Source of the DNA: Posidoniimonas polymericola
Lineage (GTDB): Bacteria; Planctomycetota; Planctomycetia; Pirellulales; Lacipirellulaceae
Assembly (NCBI RefSeq): GCF_007859935.1
Contig: NZ_SJPO01000004.1
Span: 372,001 to 436,000, forward strand
DNA length: 64,000 nt
Direction of reading: 5' to 3'
Shown: in pieces, positions 38,067-47,217 of the stretch
How positions within the stretch are numbered: position 1 is the first letter of the stretch
Layout of the letters: each line of letters opens with the position of its first letter
The notes under the pieces: generated by a model
What the model saw: the letters and a program-made list of their open reading frames with translations, nothing else
Told to the model about the DNA's origin: nothing
Databases searched by the model: none
Program-made: the position numbers and the translations under genes

Positions 38067-38948
38067 ATGGACACGCAAACGGCGGCGCCGCCGCAGGTAA
38101 CCCTGCAAGCTCTCGCAGCGACCAGCACGGCGCCGCGCTCCCCGCGGCTGGCGCCTGCGGCCAGGCCGTTCAGCGATTTCGGACGCTGGGTCGACGACGT
38201 CACGGTCGCCCGGCCCGGCACGCTCTGGCGGCTCGGCGACTGGATCGCCCGCAACCGCCGACCGGGCCAGCTCCGCAGCGAGGTCTGGCGGGCGTGCCGC
38301 GCGGCCAACCCTTACTGCTTCAAAACCTACACGGTGATTGCGCTCGCGCGGCGGTCGTTCTTCCTGCCGGCCGGCGAGGTTGTGTTCGAGGCGACCGAGA
38401 ACCCGACGCAGATCCCCCAATCGCCGCCGCAGGGCGTGATGCTCCGCCACCTCGAGGCGCTCGACGCCCACCCCGAGGCGACCTTCTACTACCTCGAGCC
38501 GGTGTTCGCCAGCGAGCCAACCATGCGGCTCTACCCGGCCGACGAGCTGCGGGCCGAGGCCGCCGGCGACCAGCAGGACGCGTTCATGCTGGCCCGCAAC
38601 TACGGCGCATTCTTCCGCGCCCGGGCGTGGGCGGGCGAGCAGCAGAGCCGCTGCGGCGCGGCGCTCGCCGCGGCCGCCGAACGCGCCGAGGACGCGTTAC
38701 TCAACTTCGCTGCCTGGCTCCTCCCGCAGCCCGCCAGCCTCCGCCGCCTGGAAGCCAGCTACTCCGTGGCGGTCCGGCAGGGCCAACAGGCCGAGGCCGA
38801 GCGGTTGCAGCGCGCCATCCGCCGCGTCCGCTGGCACATGACGTTCGACCCGATCCTCTGCTTCGAGCTCCCCGGCGAGCCCGGCCGCCTTCGGTTCGAG
38901 GCCCACTGGTACGTCGGCACCGACAACAAAACCTACGTGCACTACTAG
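38067..38948 (+). CDS. protein of unknown function
   Basis: A 293-residue protein without recognised domain, signal peptide or membrane helix. It is rich in Ala, Arg, Glu and Leu. The N-terminal 45 residues are low-complexity, followed by SDFGRWVDDVTVARPG and VWRACRAANPYCFKTYTVIALARRS; the C-terminal part ends CFELPGEPGRLRFEAHWYVGTD. It lies alone and divergent from the oxidase operon. The ATG at 38067 was chosen because AAGGAA lies before it and the ten upstream residues look untranslated. Confidence 0.7.
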   Translation: MDTQTAAPPQVTLQALAATSTAPRSPRLAPAARPFSDFGRWVDDVTVARPGTLWRLGDWIARNRRPGQLRSEVWRACRAANPYCFKTYTVIALARRSFFLPAGEVVFEATENPTQIPQSPPQGVMLRHLEALDAHPEATFYYLEPVFASEPTMRLYPADELRAEAAGDQQDAFMLARNYGAFFRARAWAGEQQSRCGAALAAAAERAEDALLNFAAWLLPQPASLRRLEASYSVAVRQGQQAEAERLQRAIRRVRWHMTFDPILCFELPGEPGRLRFEAHWYVGTDNKTYVHY

Positions 38949-39017
38949 CCTACTGCACTCGCTGACGGCCACCTCACCCGGTACGCTACGGCTTTCGCGT
39001 CCCCGGGGAGAAGGTCG

Positions 39018-40475
39018 ATGCTGTTGGGATTCGTGCTGCTGTACCTGGCCGCATCGGTGGCGATTGGCCTGCTGGCTGCGCGCAAGGTCCACAACACGAC
39101 CGACTACGCGGTGGCGGGCCGCTCGCTGCCGCTGCCGATGGTCGTGGCGACCACCTTCGCGACCTGGTTCGGCTCCGAGACCGTGCTCGGCATCCCGGCG
39201 ATCTTCATCGTCAGCGGCCTGGGCGGCACGGTCGAAGACCCCTGGGGCGCCGGGCTCTGCCTGGTGCTGGTTGGCGTGTTCTACGCGCGGCGTCTGTACC
39301 GCATGTCGCTGCTCACTGTGGGCGACTTCTACCGCCGCCGCTACGGCCGCGTGGTCGAGGTGTTCTGCTCGGCGGTCAGCATCCTGTCGTACCTCGGCTG
39401 GGTCGCGGCCCAGGTCACCGCGCTCGGGTTGGTGTTCGAGGTGCTCTCGGGCGGAGCCATCACCGGGCTGCAGGGCTCGCTGATCGGCATGGCGGCGGTG
39501 CTGCTGTACACCCTGTTCGGCGGCATGTGGTCGGTCGCGCTCACCGACTCGCTGCAGATGACCGTGATTGTCATCGGCCTGACGGTGATCGCGGTGATCT
39601 CTGGCCAGATGGCGGGCGGCCCGAGTGTGGTGCTCGAGCGCGTGGCGTCCGACGGGCTGCTGCGGTTCCTGCCGCCGGCCGACTTCCACGAGATCGTGTT
39701 CTTCATCGGCGCGGGGGTGACCATCATGCTCGGCTCGATCCCACAGCAGGACGTCTTCCAGCGGGTCACCTCGGCCCGGGACGAGCAGACCGCCGCGGTC
39801 GGCCCGGTGATCGGCGGCCTCGCGTACATGGCGTTCTCGGTCGTGCCGATGTTCATCGTGGCGTCGGCCTTGATCATCTCGCCCGAGGGCGCAGCCGCCC
39901 ACCTGGAGACCGACCCGGAAAAAATCCTGCCGGCGTTGATCCTCGATCGGATGCCGCCGTTCACGCAGGTCTTGTTCTTTGGCGCCCTGCTGTCGGCGAT
40001 CATGTCGACCGCGTCGGCGACGATCCTCGCGCCGTCGACCATCTTCGTGCAGAACATCATGCGGCACCTGCTTCCGTCAATGACCGACCGGCAGGAGCTG
40101 CGTCTGATGCGCGGCGCGGTGCTGATGTTCTCGGTCGGCGTGCTGGTGTACGCGCTCGCCATGCACGACAAGTCGATCTACGAGCTGGTGTCGAGCAGCT
40201 ACCAGATACCCCTGGTCGGCGCGTTCGTGCCGCTCACCGCCGGGCTGTACTGGCGGCGGGCCACCAACCGCGGCGCGGTGAGTTCGCTTGCGCTGGGCGT
40301 CGGCGTCTGGATCTTGTTCTTCTCGACCACCCTGGGCGGGGTTTTTCCTTCCCAGCTAGCCGGGCTGCTGGCGGCGGTGGTGGGGATGATTGTAGGCAGT
40401 CTGCTGCTGGGCGGGCCGAACCCGCAGCTCGGCCCGGGTGTCACGCCAGTAGACGATCCACCAGCACCCGAGTGA
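39018..40475 (+). CDS. sodium:solute symporter family protein
   Basis: A 485-residue protein with about 13 membrane helices of the SSS/LeuT fold. Typical parts are GRSLPLPMVVATTFATWFGSETVLG early on (the Na-binding first-helix region), GMWSVALTDSLQM in the middle, and GALLSAIMSTASATILAPSTIF near residue 330. The substrate (sugar, amino acid, proline-like or pantothenate-like) cannot be read from the sequence. The ATG at 39018 is preceded by GGGGAGAAGG. The methyltransferase starts 5 bp after the stop, suggesting a transcript of two genes. Confidence 0.9.
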   Translation: MLLGFVLLYLAASVAIGLLAARKVHNTTDYAVAGRSLPLPMVVATTFATWFGSETVLGIPAIFIVSGLGGTVEDPWGAGLCLVLVGVFYARRLYRMSLLTVGDFYRRRYGRVVEVFCSAVSILSYLGWVAAQVTALGLVFEVLSGGAITGLQGSLIGMAAVLLYTLFGGMWSVALTDSLQMTVIVIGLTVIAVISGQMAGGPSVVLERVASDGLLRFLPPADFHEIVFFIGAGVTIMLGSIPQQDVFQRVTSARDEQTAAVGPVIGGLAYMAFSVVPMFIVASALIISPEGAAAHLETDPEKILPALILDRMPPFTQVLFFGALLSAIMSTASATILAPSTIFVQNIMRHLLPSMTDRQELRLMRGAVLMFSVGVLVYALAMHDKSIYELVSSSYQIPLVGAFVPLTAGLYWRRATNRGAVSSLALGVGVWILFFSTTLGGVFPSQLAGLLAAVVGMIVGSLLLGGPNPQLGPGVTPVDDPPAPE

Positions 40476-40480
40476 CGACC

Positions 40481-41203
40481 ATGCCCGAGCCTACCTCCGA
40501 CCCGCTCGCCGCCGTCCGCTCTGGCTACGACCGCTGGTCTCAGGTCTACGACCACGACGCCAACCCGCTGCCGCCACTCGAGGAGCCCCACTTGCGCTCC
40601 GCGGTCGGCAACCCAACCGGCCTGCGGGCGCTGGACCTCGGCTGCGGCGCCGGGCGGCACGCCCTGTGGCTGGCCGCGGCGGGGGCCGAGGTCGCCGCGG
40701 TCGACTTCTCGCGCGGCATGCTCGACGCCGCCCGCGCGAAGCCGGGCGCCGACCGCGTCCGCTTCATTGAGCTCGACCTGCACGAGCCGCTGCCGTTCGA
40801 CCAGGAGTTCGACCTTGTCGTCAGCGGCCTGGTGCTAGAGCACATCCGCGAGCTCGACCCCTTCTTCGCGGCCGCGTACCAATCGCTGCGTCCCGGCGGC
40901 CGGGCCGTTCTCTCCGGCATGCACCCAGCGATGTTCCTCCGCGGCTCCCAGGCCCGCTTCACCGACCCCGACTCGGGCGAGGTGGTGCACGTCGGCAGCC
41001 TGCCGCACTCAGTCAGCGTGTTTGTGATGGCCGCCCTGCGGGCCGGCTTCCAGATTGCCGACCTTCAGGAGATCGCCCCCGACGCCGCGTTCGCCGAGCG
41101 CTACCCGCGGGCCGAGAAGTACGTTGGCTACCCGATGCTGGTGGTGATGTCGCTTGTGAGGCAGCAAGCAAATCCAAAGAAACCAGTTGGCCAGTGGCAA
41201 TAA
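40481..41203 (+). CDS. class I SAM-dependent methyltransferase
   Basis: A 240-residue enzyme with the SAM-binding glycine-rich motif ALDLGCGAGRHALWLA near residue 48, acidic residue in VAAVDFSRGMLDAA, FDLVVSGLVLEHI, and the later LRPGGRAVLSGMHP. The family is Methyltransf_11-like; the acceptor is unknown. The start (ATG at 40481) is five bases after the symporter stop. The gene and the symporter probably form one unit. Confidence 0.88.
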   Translation: MPEPTSDPLAAVRSGYDRWSQVYDHDANPLPPLEEPHLRSAVGNPTGLRALDLGCGAGRHALWLAAAGAEVAAVDFSRGMLDAARAKPGADRVRFIELDLHEPLPFDQEFDLVVSGLVLEHIRELDPFFAAAYQSLRPGGRAVLSGMHPAMFLRGSQARFTDPDSGEVVHVGSLPHSVSVFVMAALRAGFQIADLQEIAPDAAFAERYPRAEKYVGYPMLVVMSLVRQQANPKKPVGQWQ

Positions 41204-41316
41204 CGTTGTGACGCGTGCGAACTGCTTGGGCGCCGTCGAAGTCTCAACCGCCTATCGACGTGGACGCCACACCAGCAACGCCCGTTGACTAACGACTGCC
41301 CTAGCTGCGCCTGCCT

Positions 41317-42099
41317 ATGCCCCGTCCCCGCCAAGACACTGGCCGACCACGCTCGCCCTGGCGTAGGTGGCTCAGAAGGGCGTTTGTGGCCTGGGGCGTC
41401 TTCGCCATGACCTACCTCGTCGCCGGATACCGCACGGTGGGATTGCCCGCCGAGGTTCTGCACAGCAGCGACGCCGTCGAGTTGCAGGACGGCCGCGAGT
41501 CGCTGAGTATGATGCCGAGCGAGTACGACGCGGGCCTGCTCTTCTTCTGCGGCTCCGGCGTAGCGGCGCCCGCCTACGCCCCCCTGCTGCGGCCCATCGC
41601 GGAGCAAGGACACGCGGTGTTCATCATAAAGCTTCCCTACCGCTTCGCGCCGTTTGAGTCACACAGGAACGAATCGGTTGACCGCGCTCGGCGGATCATC
41701 GCCGAGCACCCGGAGGTTGTTCACTGGACCGCAGCCGGGCACTCACTTGGGGGCGCACTGGCTTGCCTGCTTGCCCGCGACAACACCGAACTGCTCTCCG
41801 GCCTTGTGTTGATCGGCACTACCCACCCCAAACAGGACGACCTGTCGTCGCTGACAATGCCAGTTGCGAAAGTCTACGCAACCAACGACGGCGTCGCCCC
41901 GGCGGAGAGGGTGGCGTCCAACCGCGGCCTCCTCCCACCGGGCGCCCGCTTCGTCGAGATCGAGGGCGGGAACCACTGCCAGTTTGGCAACTACGCGTGG
42001 CAGTTCCTCGACGGCTCCGCGACCATCAGTCGCGCCGAGCAGCAAGACGCCACGCGTAGCGTGTTGCTCGACACGATCGAAGCCTCGCTCGACGAGTGA
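41317..42099 (+). CDS. alpha/beta hydrolase, membrane-anchored
   Basis: A 260-residue protein. An Arg-rich N-terminus and one hydrophobic helix (AFVAWGVFAMTYLVAGY) anchor it to the membrane. The hydrolase core has the nucleophile elbow AAGHSLGGAL near residue 143, FFCGSGVAAPAYAPLL (oxyanion side), and the catalytic-His stretch IEGGNHCQFGNY near the end. An acidic residue is probably in KVYATNDGVAP. Substrate unknown. It converges on the gene starting at 43591 (stop 42152). Confidence 0.82.
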   Translation: MPRPRQDTGRPRSPWRRWLRRAFVAWGVFAMTYLVAGYRTVGLPAEVLHSSDAVELQDGRESLSMMPSEYDAGLLFFCGSGVAAPAYAPLLRPIAEQGHAVFIIKLPYRFAPFESHRNESVDRARRIIAEHPEVVHWTAAGHSLGGALACLLARDNTELLSGLVLIGTTHPKQDDLSSLTMPVAKVYATNDGVAPAERVASNRGLLPPGARFVEIEGGNHCQFGNYAWQFLDGSATISRAEQQDATRSVLLDTIEASLDE

Positions 42100-42151
42100 A
42101 CTGGCGAACGAGGCCAGACTCCTTGGTAGCCGATGCGGCCTACGGCGCTCT

Positions 42152-43591
42152 TTACTTAGGCTGCAACCGAGACGCGGTCCAGTCGACGATCATCTCCAGG
42201 GCAGACGGCGCGATGGTCTCCTCGATCATCCCGTACTCGGTCGGCAGCCCCGACTTGCTGGTCTGCAGCAGGTGGTTCAGCTTGGGAGGGCTCTCGATCG
42301 TGACATCCGTGGTCGGCGCGGCGGCCAGCGCCTCGCGCAGCGGAGGCAGGTTCACCTCGGGGACGACCTGCACGTCACGCCCGCCGATGATCGCCAGCAC
42401 CGGGCAGCGTACCCGGCGGAGGGCTGGCGCCGGGTCGTAGCCCAGGAAGTGCTTGAACCACGGCGTCCGGTAGGCGCCGAGCGCCTGCATCGCCTGCCTT
42501 GCGTCATCGCGCTGCTTGCCGGCCGTGGTAGTCTCTTGGAGGTGCGCGTCGATGGCGTCCGCAAGTTCGGTCTGGAAGTCCTCTTCCGTATCTGCATCGA
42601 CAGCTCCGCGGATCGCCCGGCGGCGGAGCGTGGCCAATGACGCGATCGACTCGGCCGACTCGCCGAGCTTCTTCTCCATCAGGCTCGCCTGGCTGATGAT
42701 GATCTCCTCGCCGGTCACGGCGGGCGGCGCGATCAGCACGACCGCCGCGATTTCTGCTGGGTGGTCGGCGGCGATCAACGGCGCGAGCATCGCGCCCTCG
42801 CTGTGGCCGCAGAGAGCAATGCGTTGCGAATCAATATCGGCGTGATCCGCTAAGAACCGGACCGCGGCGAGCGTATCGGTCGCCAGGTCGGCGCTGGTCG
42901 CGGCGGCGAAGTCGCCCTTCGACTCGCCGAAGCCACGGTCGTCGCACCGCAGCACCGCCATCCCCCGCCGCGTCAGCGCATCGGCGATCACAAGGAACGG
43001 CTTGTGCCCCATCAGCGACTCGTCACGGTCCTGCGGGCCTGAGCCGGTGATCATGACCACCGCGGGGTGCGGGCCTGCTCCTGGCGGCAGGGTCAGGGTC
43101 CCGGCCAGGGTGTGGCCCCCATCAGGGTTCGTGAACTCCACCGCCTCCTCGGTGTAGGGGTACGGCGGCTTGGGTTCCTGCGGCCTGGCCTGGGCGGGCA
43201 GCGCGTCGACGCGGCGGAGCTCGAGCGGCGACGACACGAACATCTGCGTCCAGGTCCCGTCGAGTTGCTGCGCGTCGTCGGAAAGCTCGCCAACGAACTT
43301 GCCGCGGATCGCAGGGAACGGCGCGGTCAGCGTGCCGCCCTCGACCACGGCGCCGTCGGCTGCTACGCGGACGCTCCCCTGGTCGAGGCTCACCAGCGTG
43401 ACCGTCGGCTCGCCGTCGGCGGGCGTTTCGATCTCGAGTCCAATCCGCAGCTCCGCGACGGGCATCTTGAGCGTGCCGAGCCAAGTGCCAGCAACGCCCA
43501 CATCGTCCGCGGCGTGCACGGATGCCGATAGGATCAGCACCGTCACGACCAGGGCCGCGCACCGGGCAATCGAAGCGGTAGAGGTAGTCAT
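42152..43591 (-). CDS. exported alpha/beta hydrolase (S9-like)
   Basis: A 479-residue exported protein. After the signal peptide (ALVVTVLILSASVHA) a lipocalin-like or DUF3887-type beta domain of about 110 residues precedes the hydrolase. The nucleophile motif ALCGHSEGAMLAPLIA is near residue 250, the GPQDRDESLMGHKPF loop follows the first core strand, and the acid/His region is IIGGRDVQVVPEVN with PKLNHLLQ. It is of the type annotated as alpha/beta hydrolase or peptidase S9-like; substrate unknown. The ATG at 43589-43591 sits 12 codons inside a longer frame. Confidence 0.83.
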   Translation of the reverse strand: MTTSTASIARCAALVVTVLILSASVHAADDVGVAGTWLGTLKMPVAELRIGLEIETPADGEPTVTLVSLDQGSVRVAADGAVVEGGTLTAPFPAIRGKFVGELSDDAQQLDGTWTQMFVSSPLELRRVDALPAQARPQEPKPPYPYTEEAVEFTNPDGGHTLAGTLTLPPGAGPHPAVVMITGSGPQDRDESLMGHKPFLVIADALTRRGMAVLRCDDRGFGESKGDFAAATSADLATDTLAAVRFLADHADIDSQRIALCGHSEGAMLAPLIAADHPAEIAAVVLIAPPAVTGEEIIISQASLMEKKLGESAESIASLATLRRRAIRGAVDADTEEDFQTELADAIDAHLQETTTAGKQRDDARQAMQALGAYRTPWFKHFLGYDPAPALRRVRCPVLAIIGGRDVQVVPEVNLPPLREALAAAPTTDVTIESPPKLNHLLQTSKSGLPTEYGMIEETIAPSALEMIVDWTASRLQPK

Positions 43592-43861
43592 TCGAACGGC
43601 TCGCAAAGTGAGTTGAATTGGCGGCATGGGGTTAGTCGCCTAGGGCGAAACGATCTTGCGAAATGAACCGGTCGAAGTCGATTTTTCTGGGCTGTTTCAT
43701 GATCTTGCGACGCAACCGCTAGAAAACTACCATCCGACCAGCTTCTTCCTGGGGGGACGTTGCTCGATGCGCCAAGAGCGTTTCGCGGCGGTCGCCCATA
43801 ATTCCCCAGCAGACGTTGCGCCCGCTTGGCGGCGTCACCTGCCCTGTAGGAGACCACGAGC

Positions 43862-44773
43862 ATGCGTATTCTTCTTGTTGCCGGCATCGTGCTTGCCGTC
43901 AGTGCCCCTTGTGACGCCGGGCTGCAGAGCGCCATGACCGCGTCACTGGGATCGGCGGGCGTGGTGATTCGCGTCAACAACTCTTTCCAGCTTGCACGAC
44001 ACCAAACAGCGCATGCACCTGAAGGGACGCAATTCATCGACCCCCAGAACTCGACGTTCACACAGCCCGCCTACCTCTCAGGACCCGAGTTCAGTTATAA
44101 CCCTCGGACGGGTGCGGCCACAATTTCCGCTCCGCCCATGCTCGGGCCTGGGGACGCCTACGGCCTTCGCTCGATTTACAGGCCTTCTGAGGTACACATA
44201 GTCGCCGGCGACTGGCTGGCTGCCCCTACTACACCAGCGGTCATCACAAGATACCACCGCACTGCTGGATTGGGGGGCATCATTACTGGTGAACTGGACG
44301 GCGTTGCTTCTGAGAGCGACGACCGGCCGTTCGAGGCGATTCAAGCAACGACGCCTGGCTACACCATTACGTCCGGCACTGAGGCGTGGGTCCAGCTCTT
44401 TCCAAGCAGCGGTTGGAGCGGAGCCACGGTATCTTTCGAGCAGCTCTTCGTCGCCGGGCTGACTCAGGAATCCTTCTACACCCAGGCGCCTGCCAACGAG
44501 CCGCCAATCTCTGTCACGGACGCGTACCTAATCCCGGGCGGCCAGCCGGGCGCCGCGATCATGGTGGACTATTACCTTGATCCGTTATACTCAATCACCT
44601 CGGCGACGCCCCGGTACACGCTGCTTGCGACGGCACGCATCGATGTCACGCCTGAACCCGCGGGGACCACGCTGATTGTCGTTTCGATCCTGGCATCGGC
44701 TTCCACACGCAAGCAGCGAGTTGCGTCGTCCCGACGAAGAGCAAGCAGCGCCAAAAGATTGCCCTCGCTGTAA
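43862..44773 (+). CDS. exported PEP-CTERM-like protein of unknown function
   Basis: A 303-residue protein with a clear signal peptide (MRILLVAGIVLAVSAPCDAG). The middle is beta-rich without a family I recognise, and the C-terminus has TPEPAGTTLIVVSILASAS followed by basic residues, the PEP-CTERM pattern (motif, hydrophobic helix, Arg/Lys). A tail of about 20 residues after the usual end point makes this version odd. The ATG at 43862 is preceded by AGGAG. PEP-CTERM proteins are sorted by exosortase; none is in the window. GC content is lower than most neighbours. Confidence 0.65.
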   Translation: MRILLVAGIVLAVSAPCDAGLQSAMTASLGSAGVVIRVNNSFQLARHQTAHAPEGTQFIDPQNSTFTQPAYLSGPEFSYNPRTGAATISAPPMLGPGDAYGLRSIYRPSEVHIVAGDWLAAPTTPAVITRYHRTAGLGGIITGELDGVASESDDRPFEAIQATTPGYTITSGTEAWVQLFPSSGWSGATVSFEQLFVAGLTQESFYTQAPANEPPISVTDAYLIPGGQPGAAIMVDYYLDPLYSITSATPRYTLLATARIDVTPEPAGTTLIVVSILASASTRKQRVASSRRRASSAKRLPSL

Positions 44774-44789
44774 ACCGCGAGTCGACGGC

Positions 44790-45584
44790 TCATTGCTGCT
44801 GATCTTCGCCAATAGCGTCGCTCTCGGCTTCGGACTCGGACTGAGTTGCGTGTGCGGCGAGCGTGACCCTCCCCAGCTCTACCCCCAGCGCAAGCACCAC
44901 CGCCTGAGCCGCGAACTCAATCGAGAGCAACGTGTGCAGCCCGTTCTGGGCGAGTTCGGCCAGGCCGTAGCCGACGCCGGCGCCCACCGCCACGTGCAGC
45001 GGCAACCGCAGCAGCAGCGGGATCGGCGTCTGGCGGATCAGCACCACCGGCACGGCGACCAGGCCCGGGGCGATCAGGCCCATCCACTGCATGATCGCCA
45101 GCGGGCTGCCGTTCTGCTGGGTCGCGCGGCCGATCAACGCCGCCATTGCCGCGACCGAGGTCATCCAGAACAGCATGTGCTTGATCGAGAACCCGAGTTG
45201 CAGCCCGACGTGGTCCGACTCGCGGCTTACGCGACGCCAGAGTGGGATTCTTACCAGCAGCCAGAGCACCACCAACGGGACCAGTGCTTGCAGCAGGTTG
45301 CGGCAAGCGTAGTCGAGCAGCGTGAACTCGGGGAAGAAACCGACCTGCATCCGCACCCACGACGCCGCAAACAGCACGATCGGCGGCAGCACCCAGGCGG
45401 CCACGCTCGGCCGGCGGCGGAATGCCAGCCACACCGCCGCCAGGCAGGCCTGTCCGACCGCCAATCCGCTGAGGATGTTCAGCCCGCCGTAGATGTCGCC
45501 GTAGATTCGGTGCGGCCGCCAACCTGCCTGCAGGTAGTAGGCCAGCACCAGGTCGATCAGCAAGACTACCGCGAGGGCCGCCAT
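44790..45584 (-). CDS. membrane protein of unknown function
   Basis: A 264-residue protein with seven or eight predicted membrane helices (ALAVVLLIDLVLAYYL, LSGLAVGQACLAAVWLAF, WVLPPIVLFAASWV, LVPLVVLWLLVRIPLW, HMLFWMTSVAAMAALI, GLVAVPVVLI and others). It ends in an acidic hydrophilic tail. No conserved motif identifies a family. It converges on the PEP-CTERM-like gene with a 16-bp gap and lies 46 bp upstream of the DUF1552 gene's end. Confidence 0.7.
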   Translation of the reverse strand: MAALAVVLLIDLVLAYYLQAGWRPHRIYGDIYGGLNILSGLAVGQACLAAVWLAFRRRPSVAAWVLPPIVLFAASWVRMQVGFFPEFTLLDYACRNLLQALVPLVVLWLLVRIPLWRRVSRESDHVGLQLGFSIKHMLFWMTSVAAMAALIGRATQQNGSPLAIMQWMGLIAPGLVAVPVVLIRQTPIPLLLRLPLHVAVGAGVGYGLAELAQNGLHTLLSIEFAAQAVVLALGVELGRVTLAAHATQSESEAESDAIGEDQQQ

Positions 45585-45630
45585 CCAGACTCCGTTCGCT
45601 AGCGTTCGGGAACTGTCACCGGGCGAGCCG

Positions 45631-46953
45631 CTACGCCAAACCGGTCACCGGCCCGTCGCCGCAGTAGTCGGGGTTGCCGAACGTCTCGACCTTCGAGCCG
45701 AACTGCTGCGCCAGCCAGAGCAGCAGCCGGTTGTGCGACACGCCGCCCAGGTTTAACGCCCGGCCGCCGGGGATCCCCAGGCCGCCGCCGATCAGCACGA
45801 AGGGCGTGTCGATGTGCGTGTGGCTGTTGCCCTTGCCGAGTTCGTTGGTCCAGACAATCACCGTGTTGTCGAGCAGGCTACCGCCGCCGCCCGGCTCAGG
45901 GGTCTCGGCCAGCCGCTGGGCCAGGTGGGCGATCTCGCCGCAGTACCAGGCGTTAATGCGGGTCAGCTTGTCGACCGCCTCGTCGTTCTTGTCGGGCTCG
46001 TGCGACAGCTCGTGGTGGCCCTCGTCGATCCCGAGCCAGCGCAGCCGTAGCCCGCCGACCGAACGCGTGTACTGCAGCGACGCTACGCGGGTGAAGTCGG
46101 CCAAGAAGCTGCTCACCATCAGCTCGATCTGCATCCGGCTGATCTTGGGGACTTCGTCATTCTGGTCGCCGACGTCCGGCTCGAGCGCCGGCACGACGTG
46201 GTCGAGCCCGGCCCCGTTGTCGGCGGCGAGCGTCTGCTCCATTCCGCGGACCAGTTCGGCGTGCTCGGCCAGCAGCCGGCGGTCCTCCTCGCCCACCAGC
46301 GACTCGACCTGCTTGAAGTCGGCCTGGATGTCGTCCAGCACGCTCTTGACCAGCTCGTTGTCGCGGCGGCTGCCGTACAGCTTGTCGAACATCTGGTACG
46401 GGTTGCTGATCGGCGCGATCGGCTTGTTGGGGCCGCCGTAGATCATGCGGGTCCAGGTGTCGGCCTGGTCGGGCACATGCACGCCGAATTCGAGCGAGCC
46501 GAACCGCGTCCGCGTGGCAGGGTCGGCCTGCAGCGTGTTCTTGATCTCCTGGTCGACCGACAGGCCGCTCGACCAGCCGGCCGGCGTGTGCCCACCCCCC
46601 TGGATGTTGCCCGGCATCAGCTCGGCGCCGGTCAGCATGCAGCCGATGCCGCGCATGTGGTCGTCGCCGTCGCCCTTGACGTCGTTGTTAACGCCTTGGA
46701 GGGTCACGAGCTGGTCGCGGAACGGCTCGAGCGGCGCCAGGCTGGCCGGCAGCACGAGCGACTCGGCATCGGCGTCGGGCCAGAAGTTCTGCGGGATCAC
46801 CCCGTTGGGGCTGAATACCACCACCAGCCGCTTCTTCCGCAGCCCGGCGCCCGGCGCGTTTGCCGCCAGACTCGGCAGGTTGAGCACAAACGGCAACGCC
46901 GCCGGCGTCACGCCGAGGGCCTTGAGGAATCGTCTCCGCGATGTCGGGTACAT
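45631..46953 (-). CDS. DUF1552-domain protein
   Basis: A 440-residue exported protein. A twin-arginine-like signal ([19 protein letters not shown]) opens it; the body matches DUF1552: [67 protein letters not shown] and [23 protein letters not shown]1552 genes are almost always paired with DUF1592-type cytochromes in planctomycetes; the function is unknown. The ATG at 46951-46953 precedes the RRRF signal. The upstream region contains three hairpin repeats. Confidence 0.88.
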   Translation of the reverse strand: MYPTSRRRFLKALGVTPAALPFVLNLPSLAANAPGAGLRKKRLVVVFSPNGVIPQNFWPDADAESLVLPASLAPLEPFRDQLVTLQGVNNDVKGDGDDHMRGIGCMLTGAELMPGNIQGGGHTPAGWSSGLSVDQEIKNTLQADPATRTRFGSLEFGVHVPDQADTWTRMIYGGPNKPIAPISNPYQMFDKLYGSRRDNELVKSVLDDIQADFKQVESLVGEEDRRLLAEHAELVRGMEQTLAADNGAGLDHVVPALEPDVGDQNDEVPKISRMQIELMVSSFLADFTRVASLQYTRSVGGLRLRWLGIDEGHHELSHEPDKNDEAVDKLTRINAWYCGEIAHLAQRLAETPEPGGGGSLLDNTVIVWTNELGKGNSHTHIDTPFVLIGGGLGIPGGRALNLGGVSHNRLLLWLAQQFGSKVETFGNPDYCGDGPVTGLA

Positions 46954-47079
46954 GCCGGCGTCCTGTGGAATGGTTCCTGAACTGCATCCACGCCGTTCCG
47001 CCGCTGCGTCAAACAACTTACCCGCATGGCGAGTTCGATCGATGGAAGCGTTCTAGTATTCTCGGTCGTGGAAAGTTAG

Positions 47080-47188
47080 CCCCGGCATTCATGCCGGGGT
47101 CAATGAGCTAAAGCAGCAGCCGTGGTAAGCCCCGTTAACGGGGCTTCTCGCCGGTTGCTTCAGCTTGCGACCCGGCATAAATGCCGGG
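47080..47188. repeat. three palindromic hairpins between the DUF1592 and DUF1552 genes
   Basis: Three perfect or near-perfect palindromes: CCCCGGCATTCATGCCGGGG at 47080-47099, AAGCCCCGTTAACGGGGCTT at 47127-47146 and CCCGGCATAAATGCCGGG at 47171-47188. The first and third are similar. They lie in the 264-bp gap, on the 5' side of DUF1552, and look like dispersed intergenic repeats that could also fold in the transcript. Confidence 0.7.
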
Positions 47189-47217
47189 CCTAACGGATTG
47201 TGTCGATGCTTCGCTTC

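Noticed and set aside
38697..40067. A 456-codon frame antisense to the symporter
   Set aside because: His/Arg/Gln-rich shadow; the plus strand codes a clear membrane transporter.
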